Source: Pollenia angustigena (lineage: Eukaryota > Arthropoda > Insecta > Diptera > Polleniidae). From it: 64,000 bases of DNA. The stretch spans positions 252,242,830 to 252,306,829 of the forward strand of contig OV884057.1 of assembly GCA_930367215.1 (NCBI GenBank), given 5' to 3'. Positions 1 through 10,941 of this stretch are shown here, piece after piece. The first letter of the stretch is position 1. Each line of letters starts with the position of its first letter. The position numbers and the translations under genes are program-made. Under the pieces are notes generated by a model. It made no database searches. It saw nothing but the letters and a program-made list of their open reading frames with translations, and was not told the DNA's origin.

Positions 1-177
1 TGAGTTGGAACATGTTACGGTTAATATTAAAAAATATATGTCTAACCTTATAACACCATGTCTGTTTTAAATAATAGAAGTTTGCTCTTGAAAAAGAGAA
101 AAATACTATTGTTTATGTAAAACCAAACGAATGGTTTAGAGATAACCATTATATGGTTGTGGGTTTTTGTTAAAGGA

Positions 178-290
178 CTAATTTAACAATATCGAATATA
201 GTTGCAATTGACAATAATATGGGTTAATTAGCAAAAATACGTTTTAACATTTTCGTTAAAAATTGTTTTGTAGAAGGTGACCATATGAAA
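178..290. repeat. dispersed repeat segment; empty-site paralogue of the 61.8-kb locus
   Basis: This stretch matches the sequence just left of the hAT-type MITE at 61896. Both contain ACAATAATATGG followed by a T-rich tract and the string GGTGACCAT. Here GGTGACCAT is followed directly by ATGAAAA. At the other locus a 1-kb element sits at that point, and its far side resumes with GTGGCCATATTGAAAA. The segment is therefore a copy of the same repeat without the insertion. I do not recognise the repeat itself. The remaining bases of 1-455 are AT-rich and show nothing else. Confidence 0.6.
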
Positions 291-603
291 AAGCTTTTTT
301 TCTGTGTCTAAATATATTCCTGTCCAATACCCACTGCTATTTTTCTGCACTTACTTTTACTAAATTTTGCCAGTTTGCCAGAGAGGGAGAGAGTTTTCAG
401 TGGCAAAAGTATTAAACATAGTAGTAAAATGAAATTACTGTGTGTACGTTAGAAACATCCCAGTTGGCTATGTCATGCACGAATCATTGATGAATCGTGC
501 ACGACAATGTTAATTCCTGCAAGACACGTAAGGGACAACTAATGCGAATCGTCGACGACATTTTCAAACCAGTGTCGCGTAAATCGTGCACGACACAAAG
601 AGA

Positions 604-769
604 GACAATGTCGCTCAGCCTGTCGTCGATGACCACATGCACGACATTGTCGTCCATATAGTCGTTAATGACCACATGAAAGGCATTGTCGTTTGTATTG
701 TCTTTGATGACTATATAGACGACAATATATTCTACTTTGTCGTCAACGACTGCGTAAAAGACAATGTCG
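604..769. repeat. 39-bp tandem repeat, about 4.3 units
   Basis: The seed GACAATGTCG or a close variant (GACATTGTCG, GGCATTGTCG, GACAATATAT) begins at 604, 643, 682, 721 and 760, an exact 39-base step. Each unit also holds a GTCGTYRATGAC-like part. Read in frame, each unit encodes 13 residues, so both strands stay open across the block. Confidence 0.8.
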
Positions 770-1010
770 ATGAAGTTACAGGAATTACAGCTTACACCAC
801 AATGTCGCCTATAAACCTTAATAAATAAATAAAAATATACAATACATAGCACATATACATATGTTTTTAAAATCATACCTTAGTTTTTGAGTTCTCAGAC
901 TTGACTGACTGATTTTCTTCACTTTGCTTTGGTTGTTTTTTATTATTATCGTTATTTTACAGTTGTTTTTATTGGGAATAACTTATTTATCTTTGTTAAG
1001 AAGATAGCCT

Positions 1011-1222
1011 ACAAGACAATGTCGCTCATATTGTCGTCCTTAGATGTTGATAAAGGACACATTACAAGACACTGTCGCTCATACTGTCGTGTATAGTTGT
1101 TGATAGAGGATACCTTACAAGAAAATGTATGTCGTGTTGTCGTGGATAAGCTTTAACAAAAGACAACTTGAAAGACAATGTCGGTCATGTCGTCGCTTAT
1201 TAACTTCTTCAAAAGACCACGA
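1011..1222. repeat. 53-bp tandem repeat, 4 units
   Basis: Units begin at 1011, 1064, 1117 and 1170, an exact 53-base step. They start ACAAGACAATGTCGCTCAT or a variant. The fourth unit is the most diverged. The seed is shared with the 39-bp block to the left, but the period differs and is not a multiple of three. Confidence 0.8.
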
Positions 1223-1672
1223 CATTTTCCTCAAAATTGTCTTCCAGAAATCCTAAGTGATAGAACACATGTCGTGCATAAATTGTTGACGACAATGTCG
1301 TCGACGGCAGTTTGGCCAACAGGGATATTATTGCCTTTGGAACAACTATTTTTTTAAATTTTTTTCCCTTTTGGTATAAATTTGTATGTGATGCACTTGA
1401 ATGTAAGTAAATGCATGTGTAGCAATTTTATTTTTTGGCAAATGCTTGTATGCTTTGAAATATAAAACATGGGTTAAGGATTTGAATAATAACAGCTGAA
1501 AAAAACAAGTAAGAGTAATATATTCGGCTTAACCGAATCTAATATATCCTACACATTTTTAATTTTTATTTCTTGATTCTAACAGAACTGTAAATTTAAA
1601 AATATTTTCAATATTTCGACTGAGCAATTTTTAAAATTTTCTTGAATCGATTTGATTCATTTTCAGTACTAA

Positions 1673-2025
1673 AGGCTTGATTACACTATCTCACATGTGT
1701 TACGAATTCCATAATACTTTGTGAGTAAGAAATCTAAAGAGTTTTGTTGCGACTGTCAAAATATCTAATTTAACATGACAGATTGTGTTCACACCATCAC
1801 ACAAAGTATAAACACTCACACATGAAATAAAATGTAACCCTGATCCAATGAAAAGTATTATTGTTTAGAAATTTTTCAAAAAACGATGAAGTCGTATGGG
1901 ATGTCAAACTTTTTTCTTAATACTTGTCATTTTCGTGACACATTGCATTCACTCTTCCACACTTTGTCATATGACTTGAGTTTTTGACATGTAATAATAC
2001 AAAGTACAATAGTGTACTCTCGCCT
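1673..2025. mobile_element. PIF/Harbinger-type MITE with TAA duplication
   Basis: The left end reads AGGCTTGATTACACTAT and the right end, complemented, AGGCGAGAGTACACTAT. TAA lies directly outside both ends. A 3-bp TWA duplication with AGGC-type termini fits PIF/Harbinger, and two further intact elements in this window share the pattern. It is 353 bp long with no coding capacity. The 1327-1672 gap to the left is AT-rich, with only a short TTCGGCTTAACCGAA palindrome. Confidence 0.6.
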
Positions 2026-3040
2026 TAAGGAACAAAAAGTGTCTAAGCCAAATTAAGTACTTCGACAAGCATTATATGTTTCTATCACGGCTATTTGTGA
2101 GAAATTAATGGTATTTTTTACCCTCAATATTTTTTTAGGCTTATTAAATGTTGGTTGGCTTTTGCAGTATGTCACTTGTCACTTCGAGAAAAAAATCCAG
2201 TAGAGTTGAGAAGATTCCATTTTGACAAAACCACACCAATCGTTAGATGTTATGTTGTTCACATCGTAATTTATAATAAAGTGGTCTCAAATCCAGCCTA
2301 TAGCCGTGAAAAATCTCAGTATGTGATTAAGTCCGGACATATATATTTCACAATGGTTCGAAAGTGTGTAGTTACCCAGGGATCGGTTTCTTTTGACAGC
2401 TAGAGTTGGGCATTCAAACAAAAAAAGTGAAGACAGTCTCTTCCTTTCCCCTAATATTGCCAATGCGAGAGCGCCCATTGATGGGTTGCCCGAGTCGACT
2501 TGCATGCGTAACTAGCATCAAAAGCCCGTTAATTCTGCTAGCAATCTTGATGAAGCTGAAGATGCTGCTTTTAGAAAAACCCAATATTGTTCCATTAATT
2601 ACATAGGAATTTAAAAAAATTGTAAAAATATTAGGCAATCACATTTTTTTGCTCATATCAGAGCTATTTGTGGATCGATTAGACTAAATCAAAATAGCAA
2701 TCTATTCCAGGCTATATGTGATGAAAATAAATAAAAACGGGTGTACAGGAAACTGATTTCAACATACACACGAAGGACAGTCAGATATCGTTATATCAAT
2801 TTTGTTTCTCATTTTCTCATAGGACCGAGAGTATACTTATACACTTGATGGTGTCTTAGATAAGTATAAGTAACAGAATGAGAAACTAACAAGACTAAAT
2901 GATATTTAAAAGAATAAAAAGGAAATATTTCATAAATACAAACCCAAATTTTAAAGCAACAAATATTTGTTAAACAACAATGTAACCTATGAAATTATAG
3001 AATATTTGTATAAAAAATATTTCAAAAACTAATTAAAGGC
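2026..3040. other. no recognisable feature
   Basis: AT-rich sequence. Short overlapping ORFs of 66-82 codons occur on both strands near 2155-2640, but they show no domain, no splice-site support and no repeat copy in the window. I treat them as chance. Confidence 0.5.
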
Positions 3041-3043
3041 TAA

Positions 3044-3765
3044 AGGCTCAGTTAGGCGAACGTTGCTGTACCGCACCATACTGTAAGCACGTTGGTGCAC
3101 TTATAGAACGTTTAAAAACGTGTCATGTGTTTTCCCACACATAAACAAAAAGCAATAGTATACATAAAACAAAACACACAGTGTTGGGAACCAAAAATGT
3201 TAATATGGTGACCGTTGTGCAGAAAAGGTATTAAAACAGTATTTTGTGTATGTAAAAAATGTTTATAATTTAATATTTATATTATAAATTTACAATAAAT
3301 ACATTTGTATTTTAGCATATATACATTTTTAGCATACATATATTGTAAATGTGCACACACAAAACAAGGTTTTGATATCATTTAAAGTCTTTTATATGTT
3401 TCACATTTCCATTGTATGTGTATATGCATTTGTTTATTTTAAACATCTAAGCATATGTATATTTGTATATTTGGAAATATGTTGTATCGTAAGTTGTTTT
3501 ATCGCAATTCCAAAGCAATACTGAAAAAAGTACCAAAAAAAAAGAGCAAAATTACCCGCATTCAATGTTACATACAAGCCGCCCATCACTGTCTTACAAA
3601 TGTCACATAACAACGGCATGAAGTTCTATTTTATACAGATTGGTACGTTGCAACTACGGTACATTGCATTTCGGTAAGCTTTTGTATTGGTTTTCATATA
3701 ACAAAAAGCAACAGCTGATGGATACAGTACAGATACGGTACAGCAACGTTCGCCTAACTGAGCCT
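3044..3765. mobile_element. PIF/Harbinger-type MITE with perfect ~31-bp inverted termini
   Basis: Both ends carry the same ~31-base inverted repeat, beginning AGGCTCAGTTAGGCGAACG and running on through TTGCTGTACCG. TAA lies directly outside each end. The 722-bp body has no coding capacity; the 61-codon minus-strand ORF at its centre has no domain. The perfect termini suggest it is younger than its relative at 1673. The same AGGCTCAGTTAG start recurs at 55053. Confidence 0.8.
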
Positions 3766-3951
3766 TAAACTTTTACTTTTAATGTAAGAAAACTTTAATT
3801 CATTTATTATTTTAATTAAATTATTGACTTCAGGTTTTCGTTAATTCAATTATTGTAATTGCAGAACATGTCATTATTTAAACAAAATTTTAATTTATAT
3901 TTAATAGAGTCCAACCGAAAGTTCAGGTTCGGTGTCGGAGTCTAATAAAAT

Positions 3952-3996
3952 GTTAGCCGAACCGAAGTTTTACCGAACCGAAGTTTTACCGAACCT
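3952..3996. repeat. short tandem repeat, ~17-bp unit
   Basis: ACCGAAGTTTTACCGAA-type units occur back to back about 2.5 times, inside a C- and G-enriched patch with more CCGAA/TTCGG motifs upstream. The rest of 3766-4400 shows nothing recognisable. Confidence 0.6.
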
Positions 3997-4409
3997 TGTA
4001 AAACTCTAAAACGATTTGATGCATGCTAATTTTATTGGTTTGTAAACACGCAAAGATAAAGAAAAGCTGCATCCTAATTGAAAGAACATGAGTCAGAGCA
4101 TCTTAGAAGATCCAAAAGAGCATAAAATAGTGTTAATTAAGAAATTATATAGATTTTCAAGCATTAAAATATAAATATCGCTAATGTTTTCTAAGAAAAG
4201 TAGAAAGTTTTTTCTATTAATTTTTTTTAAGTTAAATCTCAATCAAATAACCAATACTTTGATCAAGTAATCACACTAAAATGTATGTTCGGGAGTAGTA
4301 TTTGAATGGGAGTTATGGTCAAATATTAAGTGGTTCCAATAAAATTTGGTAGAGTAATTAAGATAAAAATGGAATTAGCCTGCACCATATTAAATCAAAT
4401 ACCAACATT

Positions 4410-4612
4410 TTAAGATAGGTTATGGCCACAAAGACTCTGTTTCGGAAAGAAGCTTATGGGAGCTTCGTGAAATCATTGACCGATTCTCACCAAATTCAAT
4501 AGGTCTGGCCCTTGTGACAATAAGCTCCAAAATTGCGACCTTTACTTTGCGCACAAGGTTTACATAGACAGCCAGAAAGCTATCCGGCGGACGGACATTG
4601 TCACATTAATAC
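4410..4612 (-). repeat. dispersed repeat, copy 1
   Basis: Read on the minus strand this matches 44380-44480 on the plus strand. Shared blocks are ATGTCCGTCCG, GGCTGTC(T/C)ATGT, CTTGTG and a purine-rich 'ggcc-agacctattgaa' block. I see no ORF and no clear termini. This is a diverged interspersed repeat of unknown class; only the homology is supported. Confidence 0.55.
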
Positions 4613-4848
4613 AGACAGTGATTCTAAGTTTAAAGGCAGGTCTAGGATTTCCAGGTGTTACAGGTATGACTATAAAAAATGTTGGGATTGTGATCGGTTT
4701 TCTAAATAAACAGAAGTTTAAATTCGGCTTCTTTCTGAAAAAATGCGTTCGGTCGGACACTAATATTTAATAAAGTTTTGTGTCATCAGTTAATGTGCCA
4801 GAAATTTTAAACATATTCGCCATATTAAAATAGAAAATATTAACTTGC

Positions 4849-4869
4849 ATATGTGTGTGTGTGTGTGTT
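4849..4869. repeat. (GT)n microsatellite
   Basis: Uninterrupted TG/GT run of about 20 bases. Confidence 0.9.
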
Positions 4870-5229
4870 AAGATGAGAGATAGCCTATCAGTGAAGTTGT
4901 GCGTTTGTTCGACAAAATGTCATCAATTATGCCGTGTCAACAATTTAATAAACGCAAATATTCATATGGAATATTTACCTGTTTGTGTATTAAGTATGTG
5001 TAAATAAATGCCCAGCGGTGAAAATAATGAATAAAGAGGCCTTATAAAAGGCCTTATTTAGCAGACACTAGCACTCCTCGCCACATTCCATACCGATTTA
5101 ATTTTTACACATTTTTTCGTTGGGAGCAAGCCCATCCACATTTTCTTTTTTTACTGGCATTCTTAAATGCTTTCATTAAAAGGACTTTAAAAAGGGAATA
5201 TGAAGAATCTCTTTTTAGCACCGTTTGCC

Positions 5230-6090
5230 ACTCTTTTAGCTGCCAATTTGAGATACCTGCCAAAACCCCAAAATTTCACTCATTTCTTCAATTTCGTATG
5301 AAATGTACTTTTTTTTAGTGCCAATTTCATACGTGCCAATTTAAGTTAGCTGCCACAAATATTTGAAATTATTATCCCATATTCATTGATAATTTTTCAT
5401 TTAACTGCCACAAATTTTAACTTTCACTACCTGAAAGAGACCTTATCATTCAAGATACAGACTTTCTAGAACTGATACCAAATTATTCAGACTATATTAA
5501 CTGTGACGCCGATGTTGATTGTTACGGAGAGTTATCGGATAACGAAATTCTCGTGTCTATTAAAGAAACTACTCCTACTGAGGATGAAGACATTGAAGAT
5601 GAAGGAGACAATTAAGAAAATAACGTCTCATTTAAAATTCCATTGACTAAGAAGGCATTAGAAGCTTTGAATGTCCTCCAAAAATATTGTATGCACCACG
5701 AGATTGATATAATTCCAGAAAGTATTGAGGATCATATCCTAAAAGGGTCCATAAAAGCTTTTCAACAAACTTCAGTTACTGAATATTTTTCTTAAATGTT
5801 ATGTACTTTTTAATTACCTTCTACTTATTTGCAAAGACTGAAATAATTTGTTTCTTTTAATTTACATTATTTTTCCTGAAGTACCTTTATGTTGTTTTAT
5901 TAATAAATAATAAATGAAAATAAAATTTTGATTTTTTTTAAGTTTTGGTTGTAAAAATAGGGAATTGTATGAATCGCACTTATGGGCCACTTCTGTGGCT
6001 GGTAAACGAATCAGATACAAAATTTAACTTAAGTGCCATTTTGACTTAGCTGCCACAAAACACGGTGTGGCAGTTAAGTCAAAAGTACTT
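5230..6090 (+). mobile_element. pogo/Tigger-like element remnant
   Basis: A decayed transposase tail is flanked by sequence rich in GTGGCAGCTAAGT-type motifs: AGCTGCCAATTTGAG and TTAGCTGCCACAAA on the left, TTAGCTGCCACAAAACACGG and GTGTGGCAGTTAAGTC on the right. Repeated TGCCA/TGGCA blocks at both ends resemble the subterminal organisation of pogo/Tigger elements. The outer boundaries are approximate and I could not fix a TA duplication. Confidence 0.55.
5424..5795 (+). pseudogene. pogo/Tigger transposase C-terminal fragment
   Basis: Without its ATG, this frame reads through a segment with the pattern IPNYSDYINCD, then GELSDNEIL, then an acidic stretch TEDEDIEDEGD. An in-frame TAA at 5613 follows. 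The same frame continues with LTKKALEALNVLQKYCM and ends at the TAA of 5793. An acidic linker after a 'G-L-S/T-D-E-I' motif, followed by 'K-A-L-E-A-L-x-x-L', is characteristic of the C-terminal tails of pogo/Tigger (CENP-B-related, DD35D) transposases. The HTH, CENPB and DDE domains are absent. It is non-functional. The family call is from memory of these tails, so it is moderately sure. Confidence 0.6.
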
Positions 6091-6340
6091 TAGATATGAA
6101 GACAAACGCCGTGTATTTCAATAGAATGCTCGCTTTATCAATAATCACAAAAAAAAAAAAAAAAATAGAATTCTTTAACAGCTGATACGTAAAAACGGAG
6201 ACAAATTTTATCAGGTTCATTCACAACTCAACGTTGCTTTAATTTAAGAGTTACGATATACAAATATAAAAACTTCTCTTCCTTCCCAAAGAAGGGACAA
6301 AAAAAAATTAAATTTGACAGCTTTGTTTCTTCTTTCTTAA

Positions 6341-8551
6341 CTTATTAAAGACTGACCCCCGATTTCGTGGTCGGATTTTGATGAAATTTCACACATTTGA
6401 TATTATAGGCATTTATATTGACATTGCGTTTTTTTTTTACCTGTCAATCCTTAGCCCCTAGACCATGTGTATTTTTCTAACCACTTTGCTTTAAAGAGTT
6501 CTAAAATACGAGATTTTTTAAAAAAAAAAAAGTAAAAAACTTATTTATTGCATGCGTAGAAAGGAAGGAAAAGGAAGAAGTACGGATGCCTTCAAGAAGG
6601 GGTTTGTATTCTTTGTAAAGGGAGGTTACATTTTAAGGGCCGATGTTGATTTTAAATAAAACACAAATTATCGTGTGGATATGGAACAAAATATCGGCCA
6701 AAGGGCACACCTCCATCCGCTGGTCCAAATTTTAGATGACGCTGAGGCATAAATGAGGTTCTATGCCGTAAATGTGCCGAATTATCTCATCCTTTAGCTC
6801 TTGATTGTTGCTGGCTTATCGACGTACACTTTTCTTTCAAATAACCCCAAAGAAAGAAGACCAACGGTGTCAAATCTCATCATCTTGGCGGCCAATTGAC
6901 ATCGCCACCACGTGAGATTGCACGGCAATTGAATTTGTCGCGCAAAAGAGCCTCAGTTTCTTTAGCTAAGTGGCACCCTCCTGCTGAAACCACATATCAT
7001 CCACATCCATATCATCCAATTTTTTTTTTTTTTATCGCGTTACCATTAAAGTTCGTTATCATCTCATGATAGCGAACACCATTCACAGTAACTGCCTGAC
7101 CGGCCTCATTTTGGAAAAAAATACGGCCCGATGATGCTGCCAGCTCAAAACCGCTCCAAACAGTCAATCTTTTTGGGTGACAATCACTCTTGGATTATCA
7201 TTCGCCCAAATACGGCAATTCTGCTTGTTGACGAATCCACTGAGGTCAAAATGTGCCTCAATACTGAAACTGATATGCATTTTGATTTGAACGCCCATTT
7301 TCATAATAAGCCTGAATAGCTTTAACGCGTTGCTCGATTGTGTATCTTTCCATGGTTCAAATTGAGTTAGTCTGAAATTGAGAAATGTCAAATAAAATGC
7401 AGAAAAAAACTTAACGTGTAGGTGTGGCTCACATTCAACATCGGCCGTTTACAAGGCCTGCTCGCTCCATTCCATACTTATATCTTTTTACACACGTTGT
7501 CATTGCTTTCGCTTCTTTCACAGTTACATAAAATGGTAACGCGATAAAAAAAAAAAATTATTATTTTGCTTGTGCTTGTTACTTCTCTCTTCTCTGTTTT
7601 CATAGAAGGGGATGTGGAATGTGTATCTTATATTTTATAAGAAAGAGCCGAGGCCTTCTTACTAATGCTTTGGATGCTTGTATAGTGTATGCCTGGAAAT
7701 AACACTGCATGCTAAGAAAAGCTGAAGGATCTCCAATCATGAATCAATTTTATTTCGTTTGAGCGTTGTTGAAGCATTGGTAACAATTCCTAATAATAGT
7801 GTTCGTATAAAACAAAAAGTTGTCATATGCACAAGAAATGGCAAAGCGCATGGATAACTTTGACCATATGATAAGCCAAATTATTAAGCGTGGCCGTTGT
7901 GGACAATGTGAAGCGAAAGTTTCACACATTGTACAATTCACATTGTACAAAATGGGAATTTAAATTACAACCAAGGGCTTGTTTTGCACAGTTTCATGAT
8001 GGCTTACCAAAAAACATTAAAAAGATAAAATTATCTCAATAATCGAGCACGAGTGATATTTATTTCTTTATTTTTTACTAATAAATATTTCATTTTACAT
8101 AAAACAATGCAGTTTTACTTGCCAACAAATTAAAGAAATAATATGTGTTTTGAAACCTCTGACAGCGAAGTGGGTATTTAAATACCCATGCCATTAAATC
8201 AAACCTATAGTCAACGTTATTGGCCCAACTTAGCTAATAATTTTTTCTAAAACAGAGCACACCTAAGGCTATAAGTCAAGAAGAGGGTTTTCCGATTTTC
8301 CACTCTCCCAATTTTCCAGAGCCGTTGTCGTTCTCTTTTTCCAAATACTACAAATTGATAACCTTTAAGCCGCTAACTTACCCAATTAAAAGCGGAAAAA
8401 TTTAGCTTAAAAAATTTGTTTAAGTAGTCCTATCCTTTCTTTATATTTCTGTAAAAACCAATTTCCGATACCTATTACATGAAGTTAGCCAAAATTTTTT
8501 TACGAAGGCTCTGTATTTTGGGTATTTAAATACCCATCCGTCCTTAATGGG
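6341..8551 (-). mobile_element. piggyBac-like non-autonomous element, copy A, with nested mariner
   Basis: TTAA lies directly outside both ends (6337-6340 and 8552-8555). The right end, complemented, reads CCCATTAAGGACGGATGGG. The left end reads CTTATTAAAGACTGACCCCC, whose first bases have drifted from CCCATTAA in copy B. GGGTATTTAAATACCC palindromes lie near the right end (8520-8535) and further in (8172-8187). TTAA targets, CCC termini and subterminal palindromes fit piggyBac. The element aligns end to end with 22915-25094 in the opposite orientation. It carries a mariner relic, so the mariner landed before this family spread. Confidence 0.8.
6635..7449 (-). pseudogene. nested mariner-type transposase relic in piggyBac-like copy A
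   Basis: Inverted ends AAGGGCCGATGTTGA and its partner CAACATCGGCCG enclose a broken minus-strand transposase. Visible pieces are the N-terminal 'IEQRVK' start around 7335-7350, a fused segment with SGFVNKQNCRIWANDNP (the block around the first catalytic region of IS630/Tc1/mariner enzymes), and a C-terminal part encoding the 'LSLGLFERK' type end. About 60-70 residues between the helix-turn-helix and catalytic parts are missing, and frames are broken. A poly(T)-TATCGCGTTACC patch at 7021-7043 replaces about 15 bases present in copy B. Confidence 0.7.
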
Positions 8552-8555
8552 TTAA

Positions 8556-9942
8556 AGAAGGGAGTAGCGAGGTTGTAATGAATATTTTGGAAGGTCTTTC
8601 TAACGGCAATTTATACCTTCTAGAATTCATATTTCTTAGGCAGGATATCATAACAAACGAATCATTTAGAAAGAAGTATAGAGGCCTTCAAAAAGGTCCT
8701 TTAAATATTTGCCACTGGGTATGAATGTGAGTGTATCTGTGTGTAATATCCGTTTCAGTGTATGAGTTTGTTTATTTTCATCGGTATCAATGTTTGCGGT
8801 TTATAATTACATTTAAATAACTGAAACTTCCATATTTTCATAATTTTCCAATTAAATATTTAATTACACAATTTTTGTTGTCCTCAACCCAAAAGAAATA
8901 TGTTTTTATGAGTATAAATGAAAATTATTTAATAAATATTTATTATATAAAATTTTTTAGTAAACATGAAGGCGTTAATATGTGTTGATGAGATTTTGCG
9001 GCAAATGAGATATTTTTAATAATTAGAAATTTTTTCCTGCAGATCTGCATAAAACTGGAAATGCTGGGATGATGTCTAGTCATAAGTTATGAAATAAATA
9101 TAAAAAGTTCATTTAATATTATGACATTTTATATCTAAATAAAATTAAAGTTTGGAAGTCCTTAACGTTACTCTGTCCACAAGTTGTCCCAAAAACTAAA
9201 AGAAATTTTGACCAAATCTATGTTTAATTTATTTTGGTTTTAAAAAAATCTCCTTTAAGCACTGTTTGATAATTGATTAAAAAAATTAAACTTAATTTAT
9301 TGTGAGCCGTTGAGACGATCAAAAAACCATCAAGCGCTTGAATATGTTGGAGTGTTGTTTATTTGTCGCTTAATCAGTTCCGTACAAATTAAGGCGAAAA
9401 TCAGGAGTTTATTTTAGGTTCAGTGTGTTTCTTGGCAAGACGGATCATTTTTCCATGACTGCAAACACAAAGCATCTTATTTTCATTATACCTTAACATT
9501 TATTTACTGAATCTGTCTAATTTCATGGACGTTTAGATGAGCCCCACCCTAGCGGAGCGGAGGATTAGCTTTTCGAACACTTGTTCATGGTTTTAATGAC
9601 CAAGAAGTCTTGGAAGCGGATTTGGATGATTTTTAAGTTATACAATATATTAAATTTCACTGGTGGAGTCTCAAACTCCCAACGGATGCACACTCTGTAT
9701 ATTCTTTATTGCTATTTATGAATATTTAATATTTCATAAATTTAATTTGATATTGAAAATGTTACCATATGCATTGTTTTAATATTAAACTCTACTGCAT
9801 TAAATATAATAAAACTTGTAACAGGGAGCGAAAGGCTGACATGTGTTTGCAACTTAAATAAAAGCAAAAAATCCAATATTCAGACATCTATGAAAACAAA
9901 AAAAAAAAAAAACAAAAAAAAAATAGAAAAACAATTATTTAA
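8556..9942. other. no recognisable feature
   Basis: AT-rich spacer between the piggyBac-like element and the larger piggyBac. A short GC-richer patch near 9530-9620 has no ORF or repeat partner in the window. A poly(A)-rich tract (9898-9930) abuts the piggyBac TTAA site. Confidence 0.5.
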
Positions 9943-10362
9943 CCCTCCGATAAGCGATAGCTACGGTAGTCATACGTGTGCAACAAGGTCCGTATGGACG
10001 TACAACTAACATATTTGGTATTATTAACATTTTGAATAGTTTTAAATTATATTTTATTGAATAAAAAATAAACTCACATTAATTACATTAATTCAAAGTG
10101 TTACATATTATTATATAGTACTTATAGTTACAAAAATGGCAAAAAATTATTCTTTTTGGGCTAATGTTTGGTTGCACATATGACATCTATAAATTGTACT
10201 TGAATGCTCCCCACAAACAGCATTTTTGCATAATTGGCAGTACGACCTTGTTTTCCGTTGACGTTTGCACTGCTCCCGGCATATATGGCATACTGGTCTA
10301 TTTGATCTTGGTGCACATTGAGGTATGTCGTCCACGATTTCAACATCTTGCCTATGAGAAAC

Positions 10363-10436
10363 CTGTAATTATATGATTTATTTATAGGTATTTATTACCA
10401 TGATTATATTTTTTTTAGAAAAAGGGTATTATTTAC
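10363..10436 (-). other. predicted intron in the piggyBac transposase gene
   Basis: On the minus strand the sequence reads GATGTCAAG|GTAAATAATA at the donor and AATTACAG|GTTTCTCATAGG at the acceptor. That is a good GT...AG pair with a 74-base AT-rich body containing in-frame stops. Removing it joins the catalytic domain to the Cys-rich finger in frame, whereas reading through ends translation before the finger. This is inferred from splice signals and frame only. Confidence 0.75.
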
Positions 10437-10928
10437 CTTGACATCAAATGCCTCCAAAGCATTTCGGATATTTGGCCAACGTGTGACGTGTGTATTTGTT
10501 GCTCTTTCCTCCATATTTGGTACTGCCAATTGTCTCACTAGCACTTTTAGAAACGAACGTCTTTTATCTGTTCGAGGAGAAGGCTCAATGTCGTTGAAAA
10601 TAATGAATGCTGCCAAAGACGCTACATCTAGCATATTATAGAAAAATGCAAGTGGCCATCGATTTGTTGATCGTTTGCTTGAGTAGGTTCCAAGCATTTG
10701 GTCCATAGTGTCAACACCAGATTTGTTACTATTATAGTCCAAGATTGCCAATGGCTTACGTTTTTCAGAGGCATTGTCAACATCACAAGTATAGTGCAAT
10801 GTAGATAAAAGTAGGACCGCTTTGTTCTTTTTCGGCACATATGAGATTAGTGAGACATCATTTTCGTAAAAGCTAAACATTGTGCTATGAATGGGACGGG
10901 CAGAGTGTTTCCGAAATTCTGGTGGTAT

Positions 10929-10941
10929 AAATGCCTTATTT
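10929..10941. repeat. target-site duplication of the Jockey insertion (3' side)
   Basis: AAATGCCTTATTT occurs here and at 15633-15645, flanking the LINE. On this side the duplication runs into the poly(T) that represents the LINE's poly(A) tail, so its last one to three Ts are ambiguous. Confidence 0.92.

Larger units (their letters stand above)
456..1326. mobile_element. terminal-inverted-repeat element with two tandem-repeat blocks
   Basis: The ends are imperfect inverted repeats: ATCCCAGTTGGC on the left and the complement of ATCCCTGTTGGCC on the right. Inside are two arrays built around the seed GACAATGTCG, plus a palindrome, TCGTGCACGA, near the left end. No transposase is visible. ORFs of 80 and 130 codons on opposite strands in the left half are a by-product of the 39-bp period, which is divisible by three. 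They repeat a 13-residue hydrophobic pattern with no known domain, so I do not call them genes. It is probably a non-autonomous DNA element or foldback element. The superfamily is unknown and no clear target duplication was found. Confidence 0.5.
10147..10941 (-). pseudogene. piggyBac transposase, C-terminal half (downstream of the Jockey insertion)
   Basis: The frame resumes at the insertion point and runs into an exon with the motif NKSGVDTMDQM, which holds the third catalytic Asp of the piggyBac DDD triad. It continues through SSKRSTNRWPLAFFYNMLD. A predicted 74-base intron (10363-10436) interrupts it. The last exon encodes a C-terminal Cys-rich finger, with blocks CHICREQC, YCQLCKNAVCGEH and CHMCNQT; this finger is typical of piggyBac transposases and binds subterminal DNA. 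It ends at the stop at 10147. Without splicing, the frame stops at 10404 and loses the finger. The half is cut off from its start by the LINE, so it is not expected to be made as a full enzyme. Confidence 0.88.

Noticed and set aside
484..876. Overlapping ORFs of 130 (minus) and 80 (plus) codons
   Set aside because: Both arise from the 39-bp tandem repeat, whose length is divisible by three; no domain and no independent support.
456..1326. CRISPR-like array
   Set aside because: Repeats are contiguous and degenerate with no unique spacers, and the context is eukaryotic.
4998..8717. Large element bounded by inverted CCCAG(C/T)GG and AGGCC-rich segments
   Set aside because: The words near 4998-5056 and 8676-8717 are only loosely complementary and the interval is explained by other elements; too weak to claim.
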